From the NCBI GenBank assembly GCA_000697055.1, contig JNDT01001676.1, positions 62,001 through 126,000 on the forward strand: a DNA stretch of 64,000 nucleotides, in the 5' to 3' direction. The notes under the pieces are model-generated. The model was given only the letters and a program-made list of their open reading frames with translations. It had not been told where the DNA came from and did not search any database. Below are positions 27,986 to 39,849 of the stretch, piece by piece (positions within the stretch are counted from its first letter, which is position 1; every line of letters begins with the position of its first letter). Origin of the DNA: Saksenaea vasiformis B4078 (Eukaryota > Mucoromycota > Mucoromycetes > Mucorales > Saksenaeaceae). The translations under genes were made by a program, and so were the position numbers.

Positions 27986-28750
27986 CCTTTTCTTTTAAAT
28001 TTGTCAACAAATATTAGACGTTTCACCTTCGGAGCGCATGATTTTACGTAGAACTTTCAGGTACTATTTTTCCGTCCGCTTCAACGTAGCATGTGCAGCC
28101 TTCGCCTACCAAAAGAACTTTTCGAGCACACTGATATGTTTTATTTAAATGTATTAACCTTAGAATGTTTTGTTATGTTCATATGCAGCATCATATAGCA
28201 AATGATGGCTGAGGAATACTGCTTCACTAATCTTTCCGGTAAGGAAGAACCGAGCTGTTAATCTGAATTTAGCAGTACCTCATCGTGCCTCAGCATTTTT
28301 TGATGTCTATTTTCGTTTCCCGCCCTGCTATCTTTTTTGCTGTAACGCCGTTAAATAGCACTGTACATTTACATTTGCTCTCTACAGACGGAAATTAAAG
28401 TTCAAACGCCTTCCCAACGCAACAATTTTCCTATCAGGGTTGCAGCGGTATGTTAACGTAAAACCTACTTTCTTCTTGCACCCGATAAAGATATGTGAGC
28501 CGCAACATTCTAGCACCCGGTTGAACGTAACAGACGTCAATTGTTCCCTATGAGCAGCATCATAGACGTCCACCCGCTTTTACTAGAGATAGATCACCAA
28601 ATGTCTTGCAGATGCCTTGCACATCTATGCACCACTCCAACGACCAATGTATTCATGCACTATCAGCTTGTACATAATAAGAATTGTGTCAACTTCAAGA
28701 AACATATGCTGTTTTCAAGAGTTTGGGTCATGAATCTTACGAAAAACTAA

Positions 28751-31700
28751 GGACCAATCGCAAGAATATATGACATCAACACCAGACAGGAGTTTTACAT
28801 CGAACTAGACTTTAGCCGAGTTGCTATCGACTCGTGAACACACTGCAAAGAGTATGAGGAATTAATCAGAGACTACGTTGCTGCAAATTTCGAGTTAGAA
28901 ACGACCTGGTACATCCCAGCATGTATGGCTGATCAAGATGCTGATTCTTTCGGAGGTGAAAGACAGGAAATACAAGGCGAACATTCATGCACAACCAGGC
29001 CTGCGGGATCAAGGCAAAATGGCCCATAGCTGTGCCAGACAACAAAGCTAATTGTGCATATGCCGCGACTTGCGTAGATTCTCTAGAAAGAAGACTATTG
29101 GTGTTAATTCCATTATCAGAGAAAAGCTAAAGGCAGAAGCAAACCCGTCCTTTCTGCAGTTCTTTCATCTATCGAGGCGATTGGAGCAAAAGGTATTCAT
29201 TGCAGAAGGGACGCCCTAAAAACATGTCATGCACACGATATATTAATTAGATGACATATAAGGTGGACTACAACGTTATTCATTATTTAACTGACTTCGC
29301 TGTTCTTGATGATGTGAAGTTGCCAAGGTTTTCAGTGAGGATGCAAGTGGCTGTTAGAACAGCGATCCGACAAAGAAAGAGTCTACATCTTACCAAGAAG
29401 TTTGATCGCTTACCAGAGTTTGTGATATCGAAACAACAGGCTTTCAACGGAACACGAGTGGCTATTGGCGGAGATACCTCCAAGCCCGAAAAACCTGCTG
29501 ATCCCCATGATGCCAGGATATTCACGATGTTGCAAGTGCATAAGGCGCAGAGGCGTCATGCAGCAAGTGACAATCAATTGATTCGTTGTTTGATGTGCAA
29601 AGCCAGACCATGCCCCATCTTCCTTCTGTGAAGGTCACGGAAACCAGAAGACCGTATTATCCGATATGCCAAAGTATTGGCTACAAGACATTGGAGAGCC
29701 TTGCGACGGATGATATCCTCCTCTGGTAGGCCCTTTAGCTGTGCGCCCTTCAGGCTAATCACGGCGACTTTTAAGACAAAATTCGAAAGAATGAATTTAT
29801 CTTTAGAAAGTACAGAATATCTTGGGACCCAAAGAAGGAGTCTTTGACTCCGTCAGACATGAAAAGAAAATAAGAGCATGCAATTTGTCTGGGATGCTGA
29901 TCCGGTGTCTCAAGTTAGTTCCTGGCAGGAGATTGATTGAATGATATTCTCCGTAGGGTTCACGCAACAACGACGAAAGAATACTATTTCTTTATCGTTG
30001 CAACCACGCTACACGCGTACAAAATCCAGATCTCGACAAAGAGCCTGAAACAAGCCATTGTCGACAAAATCCCATCGCTGAAGGCAGCACTTGCTCCAAT
30101 GACGGCGAAAAGTGTCATCAGAGCCATGCCGGTTCAGGACAGAAATCAGGCAGGCTAAATGACAGGCATGAAGGCATGTAATGTAGATGTGTATTCTACC
30201 AAAGGCACATACCCGAAGGACGTTAAGAGAAACATAACCAAAGAAAAGAAAGGATTTATGCGTTCTTTTGAAATACCCATAGCACAGCTCGTTATCTAAA
30301 ATAGATGCTGCAATTGGACACTGGAATAATGATGAATCAGGACAGTGAATCAGGATAGGGCACTTTGAGTTGATCCACGACAATCCACTTCCTCACGAAA
30401 GTTCCGGAGTGAAGACGCAAAAATTACTACTTCACAGCGACAAATTTATTTGGAGTCAATGCCAAACAGCTTAAAAGTAGCGTAGAATTATTCGAAAACC
30501 CAGTGGTTTCAGTCAACCAAGAAATGTATCCTGCTCAATCCTCGTGTTTATCGAAAAGTTTATTGGAAAATAACGTAGTTCTGGTCGTGGTGACAATCTT
30601 TTATATCAAAGAGGGCAAAAACAGCGCGTCTTGGGCAGAAATTAATTTCAGGCGGAAGAGAATGCAGAACCGCTCTTCCCATTCTGAGCCGTGAGAAAAA
30701 ACCAGACCTCGCCCCTTTCTCCGCTTTGAACCACATGAACAAATGAAAATGCAGCTGTCATAATCAGAAAAAGAACAGCGCGTTCCTATTCTGAAACGTA
30801 CATTTGTTGTCATTATCAAATTTAGCAGCAGGTTGCATTCTTCATAGAGGGCTACATAAGGTTCAGGAAATTGGATAATTTGTTGGTATAATGGCGGGGC
30901 GGAGGAGCTACAATTTGTTCAACGCTGCTGTCAAATCTGACTTATCGCTTAGTCAAACTGGTGTGAGGAACCAGCAATGGCTTTACTTGTCTTCTCGAAA
31001 GCGGCCTAGGTTCCTGCACCTGAAGGTTTGTGAAGACCCATTTAGAAATGAGATTGCAGATCATAGTAACGGCACTAACCAAATACAACAGAATTATGCA
31101 CCAACCCTAGCCAAAAGAAGATTTCCATAACAAATAGCCACTGGCTCCCTAGATAATAACGTGTATCTGGCCGCATGACGATAGTAGATAAGTAGGACCG
31201 CAATTAAGTACTTTCTATCCCATATCATGTACAAGGCCGGTGATAAAACACCTTAGTCATGCCATGTTTATGTGCTACACTGATTAACTGTCACACACAT
31301 GATCTTGAGGATAAGAAAGGATGAAGAAAGCAATAATCCTATCCCATTCATTAGGTTTCATAAAGGGAAGCAAGAGCTACTGCGTTATGTTTTTTGGGGG
31401 ATCATAGTTCATGCTGCGAGTCTAAAATTCCCGCGCCCTACCCAGCCTGTCCCGAGTCAGAACTGAGCTGGGCGCAAGGAACCCTTGACAATAAGATCGG
31501 ATCTCTTCCAGGTATGGTCTGCGATAGACAGCCATGAGGTTTACAGATGGGCATCCGCAATGTATATACGTGTGTGTGCAACCCTCATGGGTGGTGCAAC
31601 ATCATGCACATAACAAGTCATACTTCGATCATACAGACTTGTCTAGTTCTAGACTTGCATCTACCGCAGACAACATGCGCTTTTACCAGCCACTTGTTGC

Positions 31701-32178
31701 CCATGCACGTTCATGACCTTTGTGCATTTAACTAGTATGTCAAAGCAAATTCTCCTGTGCTCCTTTTCTTTTTGCCGGTCCAATTTTATTGGTCTAGACG
31801 CATCAGTTTATTGTCTCTACTGCGCTTCAACTCGGTATCAACACGGAATAGAGCTGCCGATTGGTAATAAACATTCCGACAGCGGGGGAGTTCAGAAAAT
31901 TCGACAGCGTATATTTCAAAATCAGCCATTTGACGAATGATTAAGTTTGGTAGAAAATGACTATTTGAATAGTGCAAAACTCAGATTTGACTTTCAATGG
32001 ATCGCCGTGAGAACTAACCTCGTGAAGTCGTACAAACCCATGGAAAACTGACATCGCTGATGATCTAGCTGTAGTGTGGATATAGGAAATGAAATCATTA
32101 TTGAATTGTAATCATTTAGTATGGGGGTATGTCGCTATTTACAAAATAAAATAATAAAAAAAGGTTAAGGACGATGAT
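28751..32178. other. Gene-poor end of the variable island
   Basis: No gene could be supported firmly. The best frame is 29251-29631 (separate entry). Short frames near 30890-31130 and 31530-31940 start with ATG but show no domain, signal peptide or splice partner. A minus-strand copy of the arrestin 3' end region begins at the right border. Confidence 0.35.
29251..29631 (+). CDS. Hypothetical 126-residue protein, doubtful
   Basis: An ATG-started frame with basic composition includes VRTAIRQRKSLHLTKKFDRL and ends KARPCPIFLL. It has no signal peptide, membrane segment or domain I recognise. The surrounding sequence has the look of decayed coding DNA, so this may be a remnant of an older gene or mobile element instead of a working gene. 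Confidence 0.2.
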   Translation: MTYKVDYNVIHYLTDFAVLDDVKLPRFSVRMQVAVRTAIRQRKSLHLTKKFDRLPEFVISKQQAFNGTRVAIGGDTSKPEKPADPHDARIFTMLQVHKAQRRHAASDNQLIRCLMCKARPCPIFLL

Positions 32179-33385
32179 CTAATGTAGCATTGAGGAAGAA
32201 ACTGCGGTGGAGTACGAGGGCGGTCGCAGCAGGTCATAGGCCGGGAGCTCGTTCTCCCATCGCATAGGTCTGAGAAACTTCGGCTTAGTACGCAGTGTAG
32301 TATCATTTACAACCAATGCATCAGTAAAGTTTAGCAAGTCCGCAGGCGCTCTCGCACCAACTGGCAGGGTACCAAATGTGATAGGAATGGAAATTAATTT
32401 CTTTTTGGTAACAAGAGGACCATGCCGTGCTTTGACACTAATACCGAGTCGATACTGCAGGCTGAATCGATCGGAATAGGTAAGTGTCGTTGTCTGATCT
32501 GGTGGTAGATGCAGGTTGATGGTCATATCGTCTCCTGGTGCAACACGCTGGTCAACAGCGCTGACGGTGATCGCTTCTGTGCGTGAGAACGAATCATGGA
32601 CAATAGACATGTAGCGCTTGAGATAGACGTGGATGATAGCATTTGACTCGGATTTGTCGGTCTGCTGACGACGGTTGGAATGGACAGAGACACGGACAGG
32701 AATTTTTTGATGTTCAAACAGGTTGTATGTCAACCGCGGAAGTGATACAAATGCATGAATATTCCCCGTGATCTTCACTTCTTCGACATAAGATCCGATC
32801 GATTTAACAGGACTCGTTTCTAAAATAGGCTGGAAACGTAGGATGCATGGTTCAGAGTGAAATGACTCTTGTCCAGGACGTTCTAGCGAAGCCGTAAGCG
32901 AAAACGTCGTAGCAATAAAATGATGATCGAATGTTGGCGGATAGTTGATCAGAGGAAGTTGACAGACAAATGGAAATGTGTATTCGCCTGCCTCTAACGT
33001 CGGCCATTCTCCTTCTTCCGTCTGATGCGAACCCCACAGGATGGTACGAACAGCGAATAGCCGTCCATCATTTTTGCCTTTTCCCCATCCCATGGCATCG
33101 TAATTTATACGTTCTGCCACAAAAAAATTGTTATTCATTGTTACGAAAAAAAAATTGCTTCGACTCACCCACTCCTTTGAATGTGATTTTGATATGTTGC
33201 GTATCGATGGGTTCAACAAGCGATAAATGCACCGTGCCTTCGAGGACGGCGCCAGGATAGCAGACGACTTCGTCCTTTTCATTATGGTACTGGCGAGAGA
33301 TTTCAATCTTAAAGCGTGTAGGTGAGCGTTTGAGACCCTTAAAGTTAACATATCGACGAGCCAACGTTTGGCTAGCTGCCACCAT
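32179..33385 (-). CDS. Alpha-arrestin (ART/ARRDC-like) with PPxY motif
   Basis: Two exons, 33169-33385 and 32179-33113, separated by a 55-nt intron, give 383 residues. The N-terminal arrestin fold carries YPGAVLEGTVHLSL and HIKITFKGVERINYDAMGWG; the C-terminal arrestin half carries ITGNIHAFVSLPRLTYNLFE and the IPVRVSVHSNRR strand. The tail contains LPAYDLLRPPSYSTAV with a PPSY motif that fits PPxY, the WW-domain ligand of Rsp5/Nedd4 ubiquitin ligases. In fungi such proteins recruit Rsp5 to plasma-membrane transporters and trigger their endocytosis. The ATG at 33385 (ACCATGG context) was chosen; an upstream extension is open but low complexity. Confidence 0.85.
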
Positions 33386-33696
33386 GGTATTAAATGCAGA
33401 AGTCAAGACGAGGTGTCGTACAAATGGATGAAAAAAAAGAGAAAGCAGATATGTACAAACGCGTTTTTTGAATGGCGGAAAGAACAAGCAGAAGAAAGGC
33501 TGGCTACCGGGTATTTTATAGGTACATCTCAGTTGCACAGACGAGGGTACTGATTACCGGATAAATATAAGCTTTGTTACTGTCATGTGGGCGCAGGAAG
33601 ATGCAAACGCTCTCATCTGTAAGCTCCGACGGGCTGACAAATTGTGTATCCAATGATATACTTTAGCATTATCTCTATTTCCTGACAATCTTATCT

Positions 33697-35278
33697 CTAG
33701 CCATAGGGAGTGTAATTTGGAAGTGGTTTCAACGGATGTGGGAGTAGAGCGTCCGATATATCTCCCCACCATTCCTCAGTATGTTTTTTGTACCATGCAA
33801 CTAAAAAGTTGGCGTATTGCATAGTTCAAAAGCAAAATAGCGTCATTCAGTTCCGTTAAAAAAAATAAAATTGACAGCAACTTACTTGTCCTTAGCAAGC
33901 CTTGATCAATATCCACTTTTGGCTTCCAACCAAGCGCTTCTAGCTTTCCATAGCTAACACTGTACCGTTTGTCGCTCAGTGGGCGATCTTGAACGAATTC
34001 AATGTGATCCATGATCTTCTCTTCTGGATGGCCGAAAAGTCGGATGAGACGTTTAGCTAGTTCCAAATTGGAAAACTCCACTGACGATCCAATATTGTAT
34101 ATCTCATCTATCTGGCCTTTGCGAAAGATCAGATCTAGTGCATCCGCCACGTCAGCCGCGTAGAGATATTTCCGAGAGTTTTGTCCATCGCCGTGGATAT
34201 AACTAGCATAGACAATACACGTGAAGCTTAATTCCCGATATGTCGGGGAAACCAGTTCTGGAACGCACATCTTACCATTTCCCACCACGGATCAAGCTGC
34301 AAATAAACTTAGAGATGATTTTCTCAGGGTACTGGTACGGCCCATAGATCGAATTGGAACGTGTAATAACCGCAGGTAATCCAAACGATTTATGATAGGC
34401 CTTCACAAGAAATTCAGCAGCTGCCTTGGTAGCTGAATAAGGATTCGATGGTGCTAGAATAGCATCCGGCTTGAATTGAGGAAAAAATAATTCAGGAAAA
34501 ACCTCGTGGACTCCATCCATGTTCACTTACTCCGCCATACACCTCATCTGTGCTAACGTGGATAAATCGCTTTACCCGATGTATTCTTGCCGCCTCAAGC
34601 ATCACATGTGTAGCCATGACATTATTCCTATAAAAGATCGGGATGAGTCATTCTCTCGGATCAGTTAACTTATTTTACGTTGTAAACTCAAAAGAGTCGC
34701 CAAAAGAACGATCCACATGTGTTTGCGCAGCAAGGTGGAAAATGACATCTATTTTCTTCTCTTTCAAGATAAATGTCATAAAATCGGGTGAGGTGATATC
34801 ACCCTTTGCATCAAATGCGTTAGTGTACGAGGAGCAGAATGCCCAACCCGACTGTTTTTACCTTGATAGGCGTGTAGTTCGGAAAATGGCGTATTGATTT
34901 CAAATTTCGTGTTGAGCCACGGTACTCTAGTTTATCCACAACATAAATGTGATAATCGGGATAAAGAACTACTAGCTTCCGCACAAGGAACGACCCTCTG
35001 TCAAAGAGGAAGAGAGTCAGTCATGATATCCTCCTCTGACGTGCTACTGCTTACAGAAAACCAAAGCCGCCAGTGACAAGTACATTGCGAACGTCCTTTA
35101 AATCAGGGGCGATATCATACTGCCGTTCACCAATGTCGATTCTGTCGAATTCAGATACTGACTCCGCCTTCTGTGCATGTGTTTTGCATTGGAGAGTGTC
35201 CATGTGTTTCAAAAAGGTGTACTTAACCATTGTGACGTGCCGCTGCTCTTTTTGTCTCATGTCCTGCAGCCGAGACAT
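33697..35278 (-). CDS. Nucleotide-sugar 4,6-dehydratase (RmlB/TGDS-like)
   Basis: Seven exons (35055-35278, 34862-34997, 34679-34803, 34531-34627, 34276-34469, 33886-34202, 33697-33800) give 398 residues. It is an extended SDR enzyme with NAD-binding VTGGFGFLGS, the catalytic STDEVYGG, and YSATKAAAEF supplying the YxxxK pair, followed by RSNSIYGPYQYPEKIISKF. The family converts dTDP- or UDP-glucose to the 4-keto-6-deoxy sugar, a step toward rhamnose or related deoxysugars; which nucleotide is used here is not visible. An N-terminal extension of about 55 residues precedes the Rossmann fold and is not typical. The start codon lies 30 bp from that of the divergent cation-exchanger gene, so the two share a very short control region. 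Confidence 0.9.
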
Positions 35279-35308
35279 TTGTAACTTTCCCCTACCTTTT
35301 TTCCCTTG

Positions 35309-37934
35309 ATGCTTGGGCGCAACGCCGTATTCTTACTCTCTTTACTTTTTGTCATTGAGATCATACTTTACTCCTGGCGACAGTCGCACACTTCTTCAAG
35401 TTCATTCGTAAAACGCGCAACTACAGACCCTGTCGTTGCCCATGAGGTAGACGTTGGCAAACGATACTCGTAAAAAAAGAAAAAGAAAAGAGAGAGACTG
35501 AACATAAGCTATGCAGTGTGACAATGTCTATCAACATGAAGACCAATGCGCATTCGTAATGAGTCATTGCGCCAATGCCACACCAGGGTTAATCAACTAT
35601 ATTCGCTTTTATTATTGTGCTTCGTCAGCTCTAAGACCATTAGCGTTTCTTGTCCTGGTAATGTTCTATACGGCTAGTAGTAACAGCACCCGGCTCACTC
35701 AAAAGGAAAAAAGTGTATTTGGCTGCTATTTCTATTTGGATTTGTAGGCATTGCCGCTTCCGATTTCTTCTGTATGCTGGTTGCAAGAAAAGAGGCATGA
35801 GATAATAATTCATCTTGCAAAACTTTAGGTCCGAATTTACAAACAATCGCATCAGCCTTGCACCTTTCCGAAAGCTTGGTAAAAAAAAATTACAAACATC
35901 TGCAGATCAAGCCATTGAACCAGCTATCTTTTTGTTTTCACTGCTAGACAGGTGTAACCTTTCTAGCGTTCGGAAATGGCAGCCCTGATTTGTTTTCAAC
36001 GTTCAGTGCGATGCAAAATAACATGGGATCGCTGGCTCTGGGTGAGCTGATAGGCAGTGCTGCCTTCATTGTTAGCGTCATAGCAGGGCAAGTGCAGCTT
36101 TTATAGCCAGAATGTATCCACTGATTTTCCAGGTTAGATCCATGTGCGCTATCAAGCCATTTCGTGCCAAGAAGATGAGTTTCTTGCGTGATGTTTCTTT
36201 TTTTACCGTAGCGATTTGTCTTGTGATGGGCATTGTATCGGATGGATATATCCATCTGTACGAGTCGATCCTACTCATCGTGTTCTATGTCATCTACGTA
36301 CTTGTCGTGGTCGGCGGAAATTACTACATGAAGCGGCGGTCGACGTACCAAAATTTGGTGGAGAGGGCCAGGTTAGAGTATGAAGAAACGGGTATGGAAG
36401 TAGATAATTTATTGCGAGGAAATGCATGGCATGGTAAGTTCGCTTAGCGATTATGTACGCAACTAAGGAGATTGGTGAAGAACCCCAGACACGAGAAGAT
36501 GAAATGGAATTGTATGACGAAGGCTTTGAGGCAGAAGGATTCCACGGCGATTACAGCCATCGAAGGAGTGGGACTCATCCCAAGCTGCATATTCGCACGT
36601 CGCTCTTTTCCGCCATCGAGGTTGATTTAGCATGTGTGATAAGAGATGTAGCTTACAAGTTGCTTTTATAATGTAGTTTCAACATGTTGTTCGTTCCCTT
36701 CAACGAGCTAGCTCACGATACCACCTACCTATCCGTCAACTGTATGCTCAGGCACCAGCAGAAACGCCTGCCGTCAATGTACCACTTACAACCCGTGCTC
36801 CTCCTGACGAAGCAGAGAGATCTGAAGAAGGCGGATCGCAGGCTTCCGATGCACCAGGAGCTGAAGATACCATGGATCATTCGCAGTCAACGTTGTTATT
36901 GGCACTACGCAATCGCTTCTCTGACGTATCACAACATCTCTTTCCATCACTCACAAATTTCAGTGAAAAATCCGTCTACGGCAAAGTGAGCTCAGCGATA
37001 TCCGTTCCCATTATATTTTTGTTGGCTATCACACTGCCTGTTGTCAGGGAGGATATGGTGAAACGTGGGAACGGAATTACTTTGGATGACGAGGCAATGG
37101 CTATGCTACAAGATGTTGCTGAGGACGATCCACTAGAAATGAACGAGCTTTACGAAAGCACCCTTGTCTGGAGTCAATGGCTTACGGCTACTCAGTTTGT
37201 TTGTGCACCGCTATTTGTAGCTATTGTGTTTTCGGTGAACGATGTGATACCTCCAGCAATCATTCTTCCCATCGCTACTGTTTTTGGTATCGCTATAGCT
37301 GTTGCATTCAAGGTGACGACTATCCCGCTTAAGCAGCCACGGTTATATTGGATGATGTCTTTTGTTGGATTTGGCATAGCTGTTGTATGGATCTATGTCA
37401 TTGCGAACGAAGTTGTCAGCGTTTTACAAACAGTTGGCATGGCGCTGGGTGTCAGCGAAGCTATTCTGGGATTAACAGTGTTTGCACTGGTAAGAAAAGA
37501 AAAGGAGGAAGTATAGATTCATCAGCTGATGCTTTGTACAGGGAAATAGTCTGGGCGATCTTGTGGCAAACATTACCATAGCTAAAATGGGTTACCCTAT
37601 GATGGCTATTAGCGCTTGTTTTGGAGGACCGATGCTAAGTAAGTAAAGGTTTGCATTGACAGAAGTCCCATGGTGACGAACGTTTGATGTAGACATAATG
37701 CTTGGTGTCGGTATTAGCGCGACCTATACCACATCTCAGAGGCAGCAACCCTACGCGATTGACGTTTCCTCGACCATCCTTGTTTCGGCTACTGGTCTTC
37801 TGCTGGTTTTGATTTCATCACTTGTGCTTGTTCCGTTGAATGGTTATCGCATGTCAAGGGTCTTTGGCTATGCATGGATAGGCATCTACCTAACCTGCAC
37901 CGCTATCAATTTATTTCTAGAGATTCGTTCCTAA
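35309..37934 (+). CDS. NCLX/YDL206W-type sodium-calcium exchanger
   Basis: A multi-exon gene. Exon 1 (35309-35446) gives a signal-anchor MLGRNAVFLLSLLFVIEIIL; exon 2 (from 35517) has the family's luminal block HEDQCAFVMSHCANATPGLI. The two ion-binding repeats are visible: TGVTFLAFGNGSPDLFSTFS with GSLALGELIGSAAF, and SEAILGLTVFALGNSLGDLV with NITIAKMGYPMMAISACFGG. A hydrophilic acidic loop lies between (about 36400-36950). The family exchanges cations across organelle membranes (mitochondria in animals; vacuole or ER suggested in yeast). The intron at 36088-36137 is best read as GC-AG. The loop's first intron is uncertain: donor GTATGG near 36393 or GTAGAT near 36402. Acceptors elsewhere follow reading frame and family motifs. 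Confidence 0.88.
36088..36137 (+). other. GC-AG intron in the cation-exchanger gene
   Basis: The exon ends GCAGG and the intron starts GCAAGTGC, ending GGTTAG. Removal joins SVIAG to SMCAIKPF (family VAG-S-M), while reading through meets TAG within seven codons. The nearby AG of TTTCCAG would give a wrong frame. Confidence 0.6.
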
Positions 37935-38058
37935 GTTTTTTCTTTGACGTGTTGTGTATTTATCTTGTGCATGAATTGGTACAGATGCAAATACAGACCG
38001 AATGCAAAGGTCAACCAAACGGTTTCTGTTGAATGCTATGTTGTAGATAAAGCGCATT

Positions 38059-38063
38059 CATAC

Positions 38064-38104
<41 letters not shown>
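38059..38104. repeat. Microsatellite (CATA)n then (TA)n
   Basis: About five CATA units pass into an uninterrupted TA run just beyond the 3' end of the exchanger gene and within 10 bp of the methyltransferase stop codon. It probably lies in the shared 3' region of two convergent genes. Confidence 0.9.
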
Positions 38105-38106
<2 letters not shown>

Positions 38107-38110
38107 CAAA

Positions 38111-39849
38111 TCAGGTAGAAATAAGTGGTTTTTGAGCAGCGTAATAGAACAGATACAGATAAGCTTTTGATGCTTCACATTCGTCTAGAGCACCTGTCAT
38201 GGTATCCAGGTAGTCTTGTTCAGAAACTTCGGAAAATTCGCATAGCCATCGTTTTCCTTCTCGGAAACGACGTTCTAATAGATCTTTGAAAAGATAACCA
38301 GTCTCTTTCATTGCTAACAGCTTGCCAATGAATTTTTTTTCCCCATAAGTTCATATTTACCTTGTCCGAGAGGCCATTCGCCTACAGGTACACCAACCAC
38401 ACGATCGTCCAGATTCTCAAAGCCTGCTTCCTTCAAAAACTGTCCCACATTTAGAATAGTCTCTCGGCTAACACCGATCGTCTTCAATAAGTAATCGATC
38501 CATCCTATCATGCGTTGCAGAAAACACCCGTCGGACAGCGTATGAATTTTGGGATCTCGTGGAAGAAATAGAAATCAACATTCTTTGTCAGATTTTGTAA
38601 TAGGAAGTACGAGGAACTTACCTGCTTCGTAAATCTCAACCCATCCACCTGGTTTCAGGACGCGTTTGACTTCACATAGTACATCTTTCCACCGATGCTC
38701 AGGAGCATTCAGGAGCCAAACATTTCGCATGAGCAAGAAATCAACCACGTTATCCTGAATGTTTTCCAAGCCGGTGTAACCGTCGCTCACAACAGCATGT
38801 TGAAATTGGAAGTTCTTAATTGTGTCTGACAAACAGGCAATCATCGCCGAGTCGCAATCAATTCCGATAATCTTGGCATGCGGATACTGTACTGCTGTCT
38901 CGACAGCCCAAATACCTACAAGTTTTTTTTTTGTGGTTTGCGTTACTCTGTGGTAAGCCACGGTTTGTTTGTTTGTTTTCCTTACCAGTCGAGCAATGCC
39001 AATGAACGATCAGACTGGGCTCATGCATGGGTACAATATGGTTCCCTCCCCATGATCGCTTTAGAAGATAATGCTATATATAGAAATGAGTTAGTCTTGT
39101 GACTCTATCTCGGGAATATCGACTTGCCAAACGTTGCTCTCTACAAAGTGTGGCAGGGTAAGTAATCCTCTTCCGCAGTTTTTTAAGTGTTACCTATCCC
39201 GTTCAATTCGTCGTTCTGGGTCTGTTTCCGGCAAAGTAAACAACTCTTTCATCATGCGTTCGCTAATATGCTTGGGTTCAAATTCTTCTAAAGTTATATT
39301 TGTTGCTGTATGCTTGAACAAGCCGGAGTTTTTTCCTTCCTCTAATACGTTTCGCTGAAATCGCTGGGCCACATCTTGAAGTTCAGCTTGGGGTACTCTC
39401 GTTGCTTCTTCAGAAAGAGGACTGGGAGTTATGGCTCGCGAAGGTATCATCCGTGGTGGCGTCGGAACGGATAAATGAGTATCTCCTTCATCATCTGAAA
39501 TAGCGATGTAGCCTGTCGCTTGTGCGGCTGCGGCGACGGCAATAGACTCAAAAGAATCTTGTGATGGATGTAACACTCCGTTTTTTTGTAGCTGAGAGAC
39601 GACCCCTTTACGTCCACTTTTGATCGTCGTGTCCGAGTTTACACTCATACGATCGCTTGCTGTTCGTTCATCATTTTCTATCGGAAAGACAGACTGTGCC
39701 GATGGTTTTGTGGAGACACCTGATCGAATACTGCTAATGATACGCAGCCATTGTTTGTGTGATCCTTTACTGTCTCGTCGGGTGACACTGACGTCTTCAA
39801 AGTGGCTGACTTTGTTACTCTTTAAGCTTTTACTTACAGAGGTCCCCAT
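38111..39849 (-). CDS. SAM-dependent methyltransferase, predicted N-myristoylated
   Basis: Six exons (39194-39849, 39128-39140, 38986-39073, 38622-38915, 38361-38555, 38111-38304) give about 479 residues. The long N-terminal part is Ser-rich and low complexity and starts MGTSVSKS, a good N-myristoylation signal. The C-terminal half is the class I methyltransferase domain common in fungi: HYLLKRSWGGNHIVPMH, TGIWAVETAVQYPHAKIIGI, LLMRNVWLLNAPEHRW and KRVLKPGGWVEIYEAD. The SAM-binding glycine motif, normally LDVGCGTG, reads VHWHCSTG, so binding could be altered. The second exon is only 13 nt and is followed by a GC-AG intron. The substrate is unknown. Confidence 0.8.
39074..39140 (-). other. 13-nt microexon and adjoining GC-AG intron
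   Basis: The microexon 39128-39140 (minus) supplies the last base of one codon and four more (EQRL). Its downstream intron, 39074-39127, starts GCAAGT and ends TATATAG. Splicing yields ERDREQRLHYLLKRSWGGNH, matching the family's conserved E-x-x-RL-x-x-HYLLK segment; a GT donor two bases on does not keep frame. Confidence 0.55.

Larger units (their letters stand above)
26690..28750. repeat. Tandem duplication, unit 2
   Basis: This is the second copy of the diverged tandem repeat, in the same orientation as unit 1. It contains small secreted protein gene B and ends near 28750, shortly after the shared segment with AGATAGATCACCA and CACCACTCCAACGAC. It lacks the extra roughly 450 bp found in unit 1. 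Confidence 0.65.
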
